A DNA stretch of 64,000 nucleotides, taken from the NCBI GenBank assembly GCA_017474765.1, contig JAFVGW010000029.1, positions 1 to 64,000 of the forward strand. The letters run 5' to 3'. The notes under the pieces are model-generated. The model was not told the origin of the DNA. It saw only the letters and a list, made by a program, of their open reading frames with translations, and made no database searches. Each line of letters opens with the position of its first letter. Positions within the stretch are counted from its first letter, which is position 1. This stretch comes from Salinivirgaceae bacterium (lineage in GTDB: Bacteria; Bacteroidota; Bacteroidia; Bacteroidales; SZUA-534). Positions 8,707-16,531 of the stretch are shown piece after piece. The position numbers were made by a program, and so were the translations under genes.

Positions 8707-8887
8707 TGCCACTTCGGCGGCTGCCCCACATCGCGAAAGCGAAAAAATGAATATTTTATTATGTTGATAATCAAGCTGTTGACTAAAAACTGAAAAATTT
8801 TTGCAAAAAAATCGCATTTCAAGGTAGGGTAATGTGCGGTTTGATTGTCTTATAAGTGTAAAAACGATAACAAAAAAGACACGATAT

Positions 8888-9130
8888 ATGGAACGTCAAG
8901 TTAGATTAGGAATGTACAGAGTGCTTCGCAAGGTGGGTGTCAACCGTCAGGATATTATGCCAGAAGCTTCATTTTCAAATGATTTGTTCTTTGACGAGAT
9001 TGATTGGAAATGTTTCCTTTGCTTTGTCGAAGAGCGGTTCCACATTCTTCTCGGTGACGACGAGATTCGTCAACTTGTGACCGTCGAGAATTCGATTGAA
9101 TTGGTGAATAAGCATTTGTCGCTTAATTAA
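8888..9130 (+). CDS. Acyl-carrier-protein-like protein lacking the phosphopantetheine serine
   Basis: An 80-residue protein starting MERQVRLGMYRVL. The four-helix ACP pattern is visible: a first helix, a loop, then DLFFDEIDW (32-40) where an ACP has D-L-G-x-D-S-L-D, then CFVEERFHILLGDDEI like the acidic EEEFGIEIPDE helix, and a final ENSIELVNKHL. The position of the serine that receives 4'-phosphopantetheine is Glu37, so it cannot be modified in the normal way. A structural or regulatory ACP mimic is inferred. It stands alone between divergent genes. A stem-loop follows its stop codon. Confidence 0.6.
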   Translation: MERQVRLGMYRVLRKVGVNRQDIMPEASFSNDLFFDEIDWKCFLCFVEERFHILLGDDEIRQLVTVENSIELVNKHLSLN

Positions 9131-9152
9131 TTAGTTTTTAGTTTGAAAGACG

Positions 9153-9180
9153 AAGGCCTTTCGCGCGAGCGGAAGGCCTT
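9153..9180 (+). terminator. Strong stem-loop after the ACP-like gene
   Basis: A 12-bp stem with one G-U pair and the loop GCGA (AAGGCCTTTCGC, loop, GCGGAAGGCCTT), 22 bp after the stop codon. It is followed by GGCGG rather than a T-run, so termination is probable but not textbook. Confidence 0.5.
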
Positions 9181-9243
9181 TGGCGGTTTGGGGGCAAGTG
9201 AAGGACTGAAGGATTGAATAATTGAAGGATTGAATGTGTGAAG

Positions 9244-9261
9244 TCCCGATAGCTATCGGGA
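9244..9261. repeat. 18-bp perfect palindrome TCCCGATAGCTATCGGGA
   Basis: A perfect palindrome in an otherwise low-complexity gap (GAAGGATTGAATAATTGAAGG phrases). The CCCGATnnnnATCGGG form recurs at 13567-13584 and 16310-16327, each time between genes. Confidence 0.7.
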
Positions 9262-9412
9262 TGAATAACTGAATAACTGTGGAAAATTGGGGGAGGGCGA
9301 TATTTGTCTTTGTCGTTGGGGCGAAAAAAATCTCACAACATATCATAAAATAGAGAAAAACGGCTATTCTTGTATCTGTAATGATAGAAGGTGATTGACA
9401 AGCAGTTTTATT

Positions 9413-9748
9413 ATGACAGAATTTATTGCCTATTGCGGATTGGATTGCGAGAAGTGCGAAGCGCGTTTGGCCACAATCAACAACGACGACCGTCTGCGCG
9501 AGAAAGTGGCGCGGCTTTGGTCGGAACTGAACCACGTGGAAATCACGCCCGAAATGATAAACTGCACGGGCTGCCGAATTGCGGGCGCCAAAACGCCATT
9601 CTGCGAGTCGATGTGCCCGATAAGGCTGTGCGCCAAAGGGCGGGGCTACGCCACCTGCGGCTCTTGTGCCGAAACGGGCGGCTGCAAAAAATTGGCAATG
9701 GTCACGTCGAACAACGCTGAAGCACTCAACCGCTTGAAACAAAATTAG
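9413..9748 (+). CDS. DUF3795 cysteine-rich protein
   Basis: A 111-residue protein, start ATG at 9413 (MTEFIAYCGLDCEKCEA). Eleven cysteines are arranged as C8-x3-C12-x2-C15, CTGC, C-x3-C, and CGSC with a further cysteine downstream. This is the pattern of DUF3795, a small probable zinc- or Fe-S-binding family found in anaerobes. The YCGLDC start is the family hallmark. Function unknown. The stop codon is 28 bp before the Ntn-hydrolase gene on the same strand, so the two are probably one transcript. Confidence 0.8.
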   Translation: MTEFIAYCGLDCEKCEARLATINNDDRLREKVARLWSELNHVEITPEMINCTGCRIAGAKTPFCESMCPIRLCAKGRGYATCGSCAETGGCKKLAMVTSNNAEALNRLKQN

Positions 9749-9776
9749 ATATGAAGCACGAAATCGACCAGAAACA

Positions 9777-10460
9777 ATGTGCACAAGCATAGTAGTTAAC
9801 AAGCGAAAGACCATTGTCGGGTGGAATCTCGACATTATGGATTTTGAGTACCGAATCCGACCGACCGACGATGGCGTTTACATTGAAATCAACGATGCCA
9901 CCGAAGGCTGGATGCCGCTATTCGGGGCCAACCGCCGCGGCGATTTTGTCGGGATGCCGACCTGTTGGCCGCACAACGAGCGCAGCAATCCCACGGGCGG
10001 CGACACCAATATCATAATGCTGAATATCGACCTACTTCTGATGAAAAAGACCTTGCAGCAGGTTCGCGATTTTGTGCAGACGAACAGAGTCTGCAGTGTG
10101 CCAGGACTCACGTTTATGTCTTCATTATCAGATAGTAACGGCAATGTGCTGCACATTGTTCCAGGGCACGGGTTCAAGTATTACGAGAAGCCCGATTACC
10201 AGATAATGACCAATTTTCCACCCTTTGTGCCAACCCCGCCGCAGCACCCGTGGATGGGGCTCGACCGCTATCGGAAGGCCGACAGTCTGCTCGCCGCCGC
10301 TGCCGACGATTTCGATGTCGCCGACTGTTTCCAAGTGCTCAAAGAAGTGTCGCAAACCGTCTGTCCAACAGTGATTTCGATGGTTTTCGACGTTACCGAG
10401 AAAACCGTCTATTGGTGCTTCGACCGCAATTATGGCCAGATTGAGAGTAAAAGATTCTGA
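9777..10460 (+). CDS. Ntn-hydrolase of the choloylglycine hydrolase / linear amide C-N hydrolase type
   Basis: A 227-residue protein beginning Met-Cys-Thr-Ser. In this superfamily the initiator methionine is removed, and Cys2 becomes both nucleophile and N-terminal amine for cleaving linear amide bonds such as bile-salt or penicillin V amides. The second signature is GWNLD at 15-19, where bile salt hydrolases have GRNMD. The Asp is kept, but the usual Arg is Trp16. It is also shorter than typical bile salt hydrolases (about 315-330 residues). No signal peptide, so cytoplasmic. A bile-salt substrate is not supported, and an amidase on another small amide is the safer reading. Confidence 0.65.
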   Translation: MCTSIVVNKRKTIVGWNLDIMDFEYRIRPTDDGVYIEINDATEGWMPLFGANRRGDFVGMPTCWPHNERSNPTGGDTNIIMLNIDLLLMKKTLQQVRDFVQTNRVCSVPGLTFMSSLSDSNGNVLHIVPGHGFKYYEKPDYQIMTNFPPFVPTPPQHPWMGLDRYRKADSLLAAAADDFDVADCFQVLKEVSQTVCPTVISMVFDVTEKTVYWCFDRNYGQIESKRF

Positions 10461-10514
10461 ATAGTAATCTTATAACACAAAGATTATCAAAGGTATATTT
10501 AGATTGTAAAAAAT

Positions 10515-10530
10515 CACTACATTTGTAGTG
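10515..10530 (+). promoter_or_regulatory. Perfect 16-bp palindromic operator over a -7 promoter box
   Basis: CACTACATTTGTAGTG is a perfect inverted repeat (7-bp arms, TT centre). It contains TACATTTG (10518-10525), an exact TAnnTTTG -7 box. It ends 17 bp before the ATG of the 50-residue protein. A dimeric DNA-binding protein bound here would block initiation, which fits autoregulation of the following two-gene unit. Confidence 0.65.
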
Positions 10531-10547
10531 TAAAAACCGTCAAATTT

Positions 10548-10700
10548 ATGGCATACACGAAAGAGACATTGGTGATAAACAACCCTTCGGAACAGTTGCT
10601 GAAAGTGATTGAAAAACTTCGAGAGAACAAGCAGGCGAAGTTGGATAAACTTCGGAATATGAAACCAGAAGAGTTCTCGCGTCGCGTGATATTGTCATAA
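10548..10700 (+). CDS. 50-residue basic protein, first gene of an operator-controlled pair
   Basis: ATG at 10548 to TAA at 10700, beginning MAYTKETLVINNPSEQLLKV. A short beta-like start (ETLVINN) leads into two charged helices (EQLLKVIEKLRENKQAKLDKL and PEEFSRRVILS). This size and shape resemble ribbon-helix-helix-type antitoxins or their short relatives, but no certain family match can be claimed. Its stop codon overlaps the next start by one base (TAATG), showing translational coupling. It lies directly behind a palindrome on the promoter, so it is the best candidate for the repressor. Confidence 0.6.
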   Translation: MAYTKETLVINNPSEQLLKVIEKLRENKQAKLDKLRNMKPEEFSRRVILS

Positions 10701-11218
10701 TGGAAGCGTCATATTCCATAATCAAAAAAGAAAATGAATATCGTGTTTCGCTGACTTCTGTCAATCAGGAAGCATTGCCTGACCATATTCGTGTTGTTCT
10801 TGCCGACGAAAATATTGATGTCAGCGAACTGATGATAGAGCGAGTCAGCGGCAAAAGTGCTACAGGACAGGATGTTCTGCACGACATAACAGGCTGGGTT
10901 GCGGAATTGTTTTTCGCCAATCCAAATCTGATAGTTTATTATTCGTGCGACGATATGACACCGATACCACGCCGAAACAAGCGCGGTGGCAACCGCAATA
11001 TGCCTGTTAATGAATATCGTAGCAAATTGTTCACCCGTATTTTCGATACTTATATGGCAAGCCACCAGGTAACGGGCGTGACAAACACCCCCATACGAAT
11101 CGATAATTACGAGAATGGGATAGGATACAGTCTGTTTTTTCATTTTATCGCACGCAACATTCATAACAATATTGTTGAAATACTGAAAGATAACATTGTT
11201 GAAGTCAGTGGAAAATGA
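10700..11218 (+). CDS. DUF6169-like protein, second gene of the pair
   Basis: A 172-residue protein, coupled by TAATG overlap to the 50-residue gene upstream. It begins MEASYSIIKKENEYRVSLTS. The middle has NPNLIVYYSCDDMTPIPRRNKR, the position where related Bacteroidota proteins have a tyrosine-rich strand, Cys-Asp, then arginines, followed by an aromatic helix (RSKLFTRIFDTY). The end (NGIGYSLFFHFIARNIHNNI) is a strand and helix. This pattern resembles DUF6169, a family that often sits behind a small upstream gene. Activity unknown. A toxin or effector role is inference from the gene order only. Confidence 0.5.
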   Translation: MEASYSIIKKENEYRVSLTSVNQEALPDHIRVVLADENIDVSELMIERVSGKSATGQDVLHDITGWVAELFFANPNLIVYYSCDDMTPIPRRNKRGGNRNMPVNEYRSKLFTRIFDTYMASHQVTGVTNTPIRIDNYENGIGYSLFFHFIARNIHNNIVEILKDNIVEVSGK

Positions 11219-11270
11219 TTGTGGAAAGCCAAACGTGTTGTCTGATTAACACAAACATTATCAACTCATT

Positions 11271-11723
11271 ATGAAAATCGAACTCGCAACACGGAACGAT
11301 GTTCCCGAACTTTTGGAACTGCAATACAAGGCGTTCGCGCCAGTGGCGCAAAAACTGCAGTTTGCAGGCATTCCGCAAATGACCGCCACCATTGACGATG
11401 CCTACGCGCACTTCGACAGCCACACAACGCTGAAAATGGTGTCGGACGATGGCCGAATTATCGGTTCAGTAAGCGGAAAGATGGATGGCGGCTCGCTCTA
11501 CATTGGGCGGCTGATGGTGTCGCCCGACTGCCAGCGGCAGGGCATAGGGCGCAAGTTGCTGCACCATTTGGAATCGATGTTCCCCTGCACCCGCGAGTGG
11601 CTCTGTTCCTACCGCGACGACGATGTGACCTGCAGTTTCTATTCAAGCGAAGGTTTCCGCAAATACGACGATTACTTGGTCTGCGAAGGTCTTTGGGCCA
11701 TTCATATGGAAAAAATTCAATGA
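11271..11723 (+). CDS. GNAT family N-acetyltransferase
   Basis: A 150-residue GCN5-related N-acetyltransferase that transfers acetyl from acetyl-CoA to an unknown amine. The acetyl-CoA binding motif A is VSPDCQRQGIGRKLL (R/Q-x-x-G-x-G). It is preceded by the beta-strand SLYIGRLMV and followed by CSYRDDDVTCSFYSSEGF, the usual FYxxxGF motif B. The full fold is present. It lies 52 bp after the DUF6169-like gene and may share its transcript. The substrate cannot be read from the sequence. Confidence 0.9.
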   Translation: MKIELATRNDVPELLELQYKAFAPVAQKLQFAGIPQMTATIDDAYAHFDSHTTLKMVSDDGRIIGSVSGKMDGGSLYIGRLMVSPDCQRQGIGRKLLHHLESMFPCTREWLCSYRDDDVTCSFYSSEGFRKYDDYLVCEGLWAIHMEKIQ

Positions 11724-11843
11724 CAGCGATTTCCGCCGAATAGGAAGGTCTTTTTGTTCGGTTTGTAATTTGCTGAAACTGACACAAATGGCGATATAGT
11801 CGCAAAAAAATCATACTTTTCAGAAAAAAACTGCAAAAAACTC

Positions 11844-11876
11844 TTGACTCGTCCCTTGGGGCATAGTGTAACTTTG
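11844..11876 (+). promoter_or_regulatory. Promoter of the MerR gene (TTG and TAACTTTG)
   Basis: TTG at 11844-11846 and TAACTTTG at 11869-11876 with a 22-bp spacer, 26 bp before the ATG at 11903. The spacer is slightly longer than the usual 19-21 bp, a feature that MerR proteins often correct by twisting DNA. Confidence 0.55.
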
Positions 11877-11902
11877 CGGGTGCTTAAGCAAAATATCGTA
11901 CG

Positions 11903-12727
11903 ATGGGAAATAAAACAAAGTTAAAAATCGGAGAGTTCTCGCAGATGATGCAGGTCACAGTCAAGACTTTGCGGCACTATGAGCAGAAAGGACTGCTCAA
12001 GCCCAATGAAGTTGACGAGTGGACGGGCTACCGCTACTACACGGTGGGCCAGATGCAGAAACTACAGTCAATTCGCGAACTGCAACGACTCGGATTCTCG
12101 CTCGACGAAATCAGGGATTTGTACGAAGACGATTCGCATACACCTGAAATTCAGCAGATTGATGAGAAGATTCGGGAAACGGAACGGCTGTTGCGGCAAC
12201 TGACAACCCGTCGCGACCGACTGCTCGAATGGTGTGACTCTCGCAAAAAAATTAAGAAAATGGAAAAATTCGGTATTCAACGGCTGCCCGAAATCATTGT
12301 GGCAAGCCACCGCGAAATCATTCCAAACTATGCGGCTCTCGGCCCGTTGTGCGTCAACAAAATCGGTCCCGAAATGCAGCGGCTCGGCTGCAAATGTCCG
12401 CCACCAGGCTACTGCTTCACCATTGAGCACAACAAAGAGTACAAGCCCACCGACGTCGACATTGAGTATTGCGAGCAGGTGGAAGCCTTGGGCACCGACA
12501 GCGACATTATCCAGTTCAAGCGTCTGCCTGCCGTGCCCAAAGCATTGTGTCTGAAGCATATCGGACCATACGAAAAGTTTTATGAGTCGTTCGCCGAAGC
12601 CTTCCGTTACATTGAAGAGCACGGCTACAAGGTAGTCGGCCAGCCGCGCACAAGTTACGTCGATGGCGCGTGGAATCAGGACGACCCCGAAAAATGGCTG
12701 TCGGTGATTCAAATTCCAATAGAGTAA
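11903..12727 (+). CDS. MerR family regulator with GyrI-like effector-binding domain
   Basis: A 274-residue BmrR-type transcription factor. Residues 5-75 are the winged helix (IGEFSQMMQVTVKTLRHYEQ, YRYYTVGQMQKLQSIRELQR), 80-115 form the dimerising coiled coil, and the rest is a GyrI/AraC-type effector pocket (KALCLKHIGPYEKFYESFAE). Such proteins sense hydrophobic or cationic compounds and activate promoters with long spacers. A GyrI-like ligand-binding protein is encoded 56 bp downstream on the same strand, so the two probably respond to related molecules. Confidence 0.9.
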   Translation: MGNKTKLKIGEFSQMMQVTVKTLRHYEQKGLLKPNEVDEWTGYRYYTVGQMQKLQSIRELQRLGFSLDEIRDLYEDDSHTPEIQQIDEKIRETERLLRQLTTRRDRLLEWCDSRKKIKKMEKFGIQRLPEIIVASHREIIPNYAALGPLCVNKIGPEMQRLGCKCPPPGYCFTIEHNKEYKPTDVDIEYCEQVEALGTDSDIIQFKRLPAVPKALCLKHIGPYEKFYESFAEAFRYIEEHGYKVVGQPRTSYVDGAWNQDDPEKWLSVIQIPIE

Positions 12728-12783
12728 ACACCAACAATGGGCTATCAGTTTTGTGCTGATAGTCCATTTATAATCAAACTATT

Positions 12784-13425
12784 ATGGCATTCGATTTCAA
12801 AAAAGAATACAAGGAATTCTACCTTCCGAGCAGCAAGCCGTCGTTTGTCGATGTGCCCGCTGCAAACTACATTGCCGTGCGCGGCACAGGCGACCCGAAC
12901 GCGGACAATGGTGCGTATAAGGATGCGCTGCAGATACTTTACGGCGTTGCCTACACCATAAAAATGAGCAAGATGGGCGACTACCGTATCAATGGCTATT
13001 TCGATTTTGTGGTGCCGCCGCTCGAAGGTCTGTGGTGGGAAGTGGTTGACGGAAAGACCGTTGCGGGATTCTCATACAGCAACAAGGCCAATCTGCATTG
13101 GATTAGCCTAATCCGCCTGCCCGAATTTGTCACGCAAAGCGATTTTGATTGGGCTGTGGCCGAAGCCGCGCGCAAGAAGAAAATCGTCTGCTCTGCGGCC
13201 GAGTTTTTCACCCTTCGGGAAAGCCGCTGCGCCCAGGTGATGCACAATGGCAGTTACGATGACGAGCCCGCCACAATCGCTCTGCTCAAGCAATTTATTG
13301 AACAGAACGGCTGCACGGTCGATATCGACAACACCAACCGTTTCCACCACGAAATCTACCTGTCGGACCCGCGCAAAACCGCCCCCGACAAACTGAAAAC
13401 GGTGATAAGATATCCGATAAGGTAA
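12784..13425 (+). CDS. GyrI-like small-molecule-binding domain protein
   Basis: A 213-residue stand-alone GyrI-like protein (family of SbmC/YtrI-like binders; some members hydrolyse or sequester toxic compounds). Recognisable parts are FYLPSSKPSFVDVPAANYIA at the start, GTGDPN, and VMHNGSYDDEPATIALLKQF, the conserved H-x-G-x-Y/x-D-E segment. No DNA-binding domain. It follows a MerR gene with the same ligand-binding fold, so a sensor plus sequestration or detoxification pair is a reasonable inference. A terminator ends the unit 19 bp later. Confidence 0.85.
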   Translation: MAFDFKKEYKEFYLPSSKPSFVDVPAANYIAVRGTGDPNADNGAYKDALQILYGVAYTIKMSKMGDYRINGYFDFVVPPLEGLWWEVVDGKTVAGFSYSNKANLHWISLIRLPEFVTQSDFDWAVAEAARKKKIVCSAAEFFTLRESRCAQVMHNGSYDDEPATIALLKQFIEQNGCTVDIDNTNRFHHEIYLSDPRKTAPDKLKTVIRYPIR

Positions 13426-13443
13426 GTGTGAAAAATGAAAATT

Positions 13444-13478
13444 CGCCCACCCAGCCGAAACTGATTGGGCGTTTTTTT
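13444..13478 (+). terminator. Rho-independent terminator
   Basis: Stem CGCCCA / TGGGCG (13444-13449 with 13466-13471) followed directly by a run of Ts. It ends the MerR-GyrI unit. Confidence 0.75.
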
Positions 13479-13524
13479 TATCTGCGTAAATCAGTTAAAT
13501 CTGCGTTATCAGCGTTCAAAAAAA

Positions 13525-13546
13525 GACGCAAGCATTGCGTCCCTAC
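13525..13546. repeat. Dispersed palindrome GACGCAAGCATTGCGTC with CCTAC flank
   Basis: The same 22 bases occur again at 63385-63406, both times after a run of As. The core is GACGCAA-GCA-TTGCGTC. It belongs with the related GTAGAGACG palindrome at 19152-19179 and the GGACGTC...GCGTCC element at 46254-46274. Confidence 0.75.
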
Positions 13547-13566
13547 AAATCTGTGTTAATCTGTGC

Positions 13567-13584
13567 CCCCGATAATTATCGGGG
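13567..13584. repeat. 18-bp palindrome CCCCGATAATTATCGGGG
   Basis: Perfect palindrome between the terminator and the 3' end of the polyamine cluster. It shares the CCGATnnnnATCGG arms with 9244-9261 and 16310-16327. Confidence 0.7.
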
Positions 13585-13628
13585 CTGTGTCGTCTGTGCG
13601 AGTTTTCAGCGCGAGCCAATCGTCACAC

Positions 13629-14759
13629 TTAAATCCGCACCTTAAAATCCTCGTAACCAAACGTTTTCCAGAGTCGGTAGTTGGTGCCTTCCTTGATGTA
13701 GATGTCGGGCAGGGGCATACCGTTGAAGGTGTTGTTTTTTACCATTGAGTAGATGGCCATATCGCCGAATGTAAGTTGCTGACCTTCGGTGAGTTCGGTG
13801 TCGAACGAGTAGTCGCCGACAATGTCGCCAGCAAGGCACGTGGGGCCGCCAAGACGGTAGGTGAAGGGCTTCTCGTCAGGCTCGCCGCTGCCTTCGAGTG
13901 GCGGGCGGTAGGGCATTTCAATCACGTCGGGCATATGGCACGCCGCCGAAGCGTCGATGATGGCCACAGGCTGCTCTTTGCGCTGCACTTCGAGCACCGT
14001 GGTGAGCAGATAGCCAGCGTTCAGCGCTACGGCCTCGCCAGGCTCAAGATAGACCGTCAGACCGCGGGCGGTCATACGGCCGATGCAGCGCTCAAGGCGC
14101 GGAATGTCGTAGCCAGGGCGTGTGATGTGGTGGCCGCCGCCAAAGTTCACCCATTTCATTTGCGGCAGCCAGCGTCCGAATCGGGCTTCAAAGGCGTCGA
14201 GCGTCACTTCGAGCGCGTCGGAATCCTGCTCGCAGATAGTGTGAAAGTGCAGTCCGTCAAGTAGTTGCAATAGTTGCGGATTCCGCTTCAGTCCGTTTTC
14301 AAACTCCTGCAGAGTGGTGCCAAGACGGCTTCCAGGGGCGCAAGGGTCGTAGATGGCGTGGCCTTCCTGCGTCGATTTTTCGGGGTTCACCCGCAAACCC
14401 ACGCTCAATCCGCGCTGCCGAGCCCGTGCGCCGTAGAGTTCCAACTGTCGCACCGAGTTGAAGACAATATGGTCACAGATGGTTGTAATCTCTTCAAAAT
14501 CAGACTCTTTGAAAGCAGGTGAGAAGATGTGGTTTTCGCCGCCAGGCATTTCCTCGTGGCAGAGCCGCGCCTCGTAGAGCCCGCTTGCCGTTGCGCCGCA
14601 TAAATATTTGGCAATCAGCGGATAAAACGCATAGCAACTGAACGCCTTCTGCGCCAGCAGAATGCGGCAGCCAGTGCGGTCCATAACTCCCCGAAGAATC
14701 TTCAAGTTGTCTTCAATTCGTTCACTGTCAATAATATAGCACGGGGTGCGAAGGTTCAT
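13629..14759 (-). CDS. nspC: Carboxynorspermidine/carboxyspermidine decarboxylase
   Basis: A 376-residue fold-III (alanine-racemase-like) PLP decarboxylase. It removes CO2 from carboxyspermidine or carboxynorspermidine to give spermidine or norspermidine. Lys38 in LLAQKAFS is the PLP lysine. HFHTICEQDSDAL, GGGHHITR and the phosphate-site EPGEAVAL are present. The active-site Cys is in LGGPTCLAGD. In Bacteroidota the preferred product is spermidine. It is the last gene of the minus-strand polyamine cluster, separated from the partner dehydrogenase by 224 bp of repetitive DNA, so it may be transcribed independently. Confidence 0.93.
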   Translation of the reverse strand: MNLRTPCYIIDSERIEDNLKILRGVMDRTGCRILLAQKAFSCYAFYPLIAKYLCGATASGLYEARLCHEEMPGGENHIFSPAFKESDFEEITTICDHIVFNSVRQLELYGARARQRGLSVGLRVNPEKSTQEGHAIYDPCAPGSRLGTTLQEFENGLKRNPQLLQLLDGLHFHTICEQDSDALEVTLDAFEARFGRWLPQMKWVNFGGGHHITRPGYDIPRLERCIGRMTARGLTVYLEPGEAVALNAGYLLTTVLEVQRKEQPVAIIDASAACHMPDVIEMPYRPPLEGSGEPDEKPFTYRLGGPTCLAGDIVGDYSFDTELTEGQQLTFGDMAIYSMVKNNTFNGMPLPDIYIKEGTNYRLWKTFGYEDFKVRI

Positions 14760-14983
14760 TTTTTTCGGGTGTTGGGTGTTAGGTGTTAGGTATTGGGTGT
14801 TGGTCCATAACTATCGGCATTAGGCACTAGGCATTAGGCATTAGAAAATTACGAATCATTAAACTTTAATATTACTCGAATTTGTCTGTAGTCTGTAGTC
14901 TGTAGTCTGTAGTCCAACCATTTAAACCCGTTAAACTTCTAAACCTCTAAACTTCTAAACTTTAAACTTTAAACTTTAAACTT
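14760..14983. repeat. Repetitive intergenic DNA between nspC and the dehydrogenase gene
   Basis: Successive short phrases repeated two to four times: GGTGTTAGGTGTTAGG-like, GGCACTAGGCATTAGGCATT, GTCTGTAGTC in four copies (near 14886-14912) and TTTAAACTTTAAAC in several copies to the stop codon of the next gene. No reading frame. Same vocabulary as 30560-30817, 31766-31970 and 50640-50960. Confidence 0.8.
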
Positions 14984-16243
14984 TTACGGAACCAGCACAG
15001 GATTCTCGCTCACAACCCACGGCAGGCCCCATTTGTTGAGTGCCTCCATATACGGGTCGGGGTCGAAATCCTCAACGTTGAACACGCCAGGTTTCTTCCA
15101 TAAACCTTTCATTACCAGCATTGTGCCAATCATTGCGGGCACGCCAGTGGTGTACGAGATGGCTTGTGAGCCCACTTCCTTGTAGCACTCCTGATGGTCG
15201 CAGACGTTGTAGATGTAAAGGTCGCGCGGTTTGCCGTCTTTCACGCCAGTGAAGATGCAGCCGATGTTGGTCTTGCCCACGGTGCGCGGTCCGAGCGATG
15301 CGGGGTCGGGCAGAAGCGCCTTCAGGAACTGAATGGGCACAATCTCCTGACCGTTGAAATTGACGGCGTCGGTGCGCAGCATTCCAACGTTCTCAAGACA
15401 CTTCATATGAGTGAGATAACTCTGTCCGAAGGTCATAAAGAAACGGATGCGCTTTACGCCAGGAATGTTCTTTGCAAGCGACTCAATCTCCTCGTGGTGA
15501 AGCAGATACATATCTTTCGGGCCCACGCCGTCAAAGTTGTACTCGCGTTTGATTTCCATTGGTTTGGTCTCAACCCAGTGGCCGTTCTCCCAGTACGAGC
15601 CGTTGGCCGAAACCTCGCGCAGGTTGATTTCGGGGTTGAAGTTGGTTGCGAACGGATAGCCGTGGTCGCCGCCGTTGCAGTCGAGAATATCGATGGTGTG
15701 AATCTCGTCGAAATAGTGTTTCAGCGCGTAGGCCGAGAAGACGCTCGTCACACCAGGGTCGAAGCCAGTGCCGAGCAGGCCAGTGATGCCTTTTGCCTTG
15801 AAGCGCTCGTTGTAGGCCCACTGCCACGAGTAGTCGAAATAAGCCGTGAAGCCCTTCTCGCGGCAGCGTTTCTCGTAGATGGCGCGCCACGTCGGGTCTT
15901 CGGTGTCCTCGGCCTCGTAGTTGGCCGTATCGATGTAGTGCACGCCCGTTTCAAGGCAGGCGTCCATAATGGTCAGGTCCTGATAGGGCAGAGCCAGGTT
16001 CAGAACCACGTCGGGGTTCACCTTGCGGATGAGCGCCACAAGTTCCTGCACGTTGTCGGCGTCAACCTTTTCGGTGGTGATTTTCGCCTTTGTCGAGCCC
16101 TCGATTTTGGCCTTGAGCGCGTCGCACTTGCTCACAGTGCGGCTTGCAATGCAAATCTCGTTAAACACGTCGCTGTTTTGCGCGCATTTCTGAATGGCCA
16201 CGCTAGCAACGCCTCCGCAGCCGATGATTAGAACTTTTCCCAT
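14984..16243 (-). CDS. Saccharopine-dehydrogenase-like carboxynorspermidine (carboxyspermidine) synthase
   Basis: A 419-residue NAD(P)-dependent enzyme that reductively joins aspartate semialdehyde to a diamine. With putrescine the product is carboxyspermidine. The Rossmann start is MGKVLIIGCGGVASVAIQKC (GxGGV). Later come VVLNLALPYQDLTIMDACLE, GTGFDPGVTSVFSAYALKHY and ILDCNGGDHGYPFATNFNPE, all typical of the Lys1-like polyamine branch rather than lysine metabolism. The neighbouring nspC-type decarboxylase makes the pathway assignment firm. Whether putrescine or agmatine is the acceptor is open, because an agmatinase-family gene lies next to it. Confidence 0.9.
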   Translation of the reverse strand: MGKVLIIGCGGVASVAIQKCAQNSDVFNEICIASRTVSKCDALKAKIEGSTKAKITTEKVDADNVQELVALIRKVNPDVVLNLALPYQDLTIMDACLETGVHYIDTANYEAEDTEDPTWRAIYEKRCREKGFTAYFDYSWQWAYNERFKAKGITGLLGTGFDPGVTSVFSAYALKHYFDEIHTIDILDCNGGDHGYPFATNFNPEINLREVSANGSYWENGHWVETKPMEIKREYNFDGVGPKDMYLLHHEEIESLAKNIPGVKRIRFFMTFGQSYLTHMKCLENVGMLRTDAVNFNGQEIVPIQFLKALLPDPASLGPRTVGKTNIGCIFTGVKDGKPRDLYIYNVCDHQECYKEVGSQAISYTTGVPAMIGTMLVMKGLWKKPGVFNVEDFDPDPYMEALNKWGLPWVVSENPVLVP

Positions 16244-16531
16244 TTTCGATAGATTTTTGAATTTTGATTTATGATTTTCGATTTCTTTATTTTCGCACAG
16301 ATGACACAGTCCCGATTGCTATCGGGAACACTGATTATCACAGATTTTTTTATAGTTTCTAACCGATTTTATCAGATTCAATCAGAATAAGTTATCTGTT
16401 AAAATCGGATTGAATCGGTTAGCGATTTTCTTACCATTCTGTCTTCATTATTAATTGTTATTTGTTCATTTTCAATTAATTGTCAATTGTCCACTGTCAA
16501 TTTTCAATTTTCAATTTTTAACTCCTAACTC
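16244..16531. repeat. Repetitive and palindromic spacer between polyamine genes
   Basis: Holds the palindrome TCCCGATTGCTATCGGGA-like element at 16310-16327 and an imperfect inverted repeat with CTAACCGATT (from 16358) and AATCGGTTAG (to 16424). It then has a chain of TCAATTGTCAATTGTCC and TTTTCAATTTTCAATT phrases and CTAACTCCTAA to the speB stop. No coding potential seen. Confidence 0.75.
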
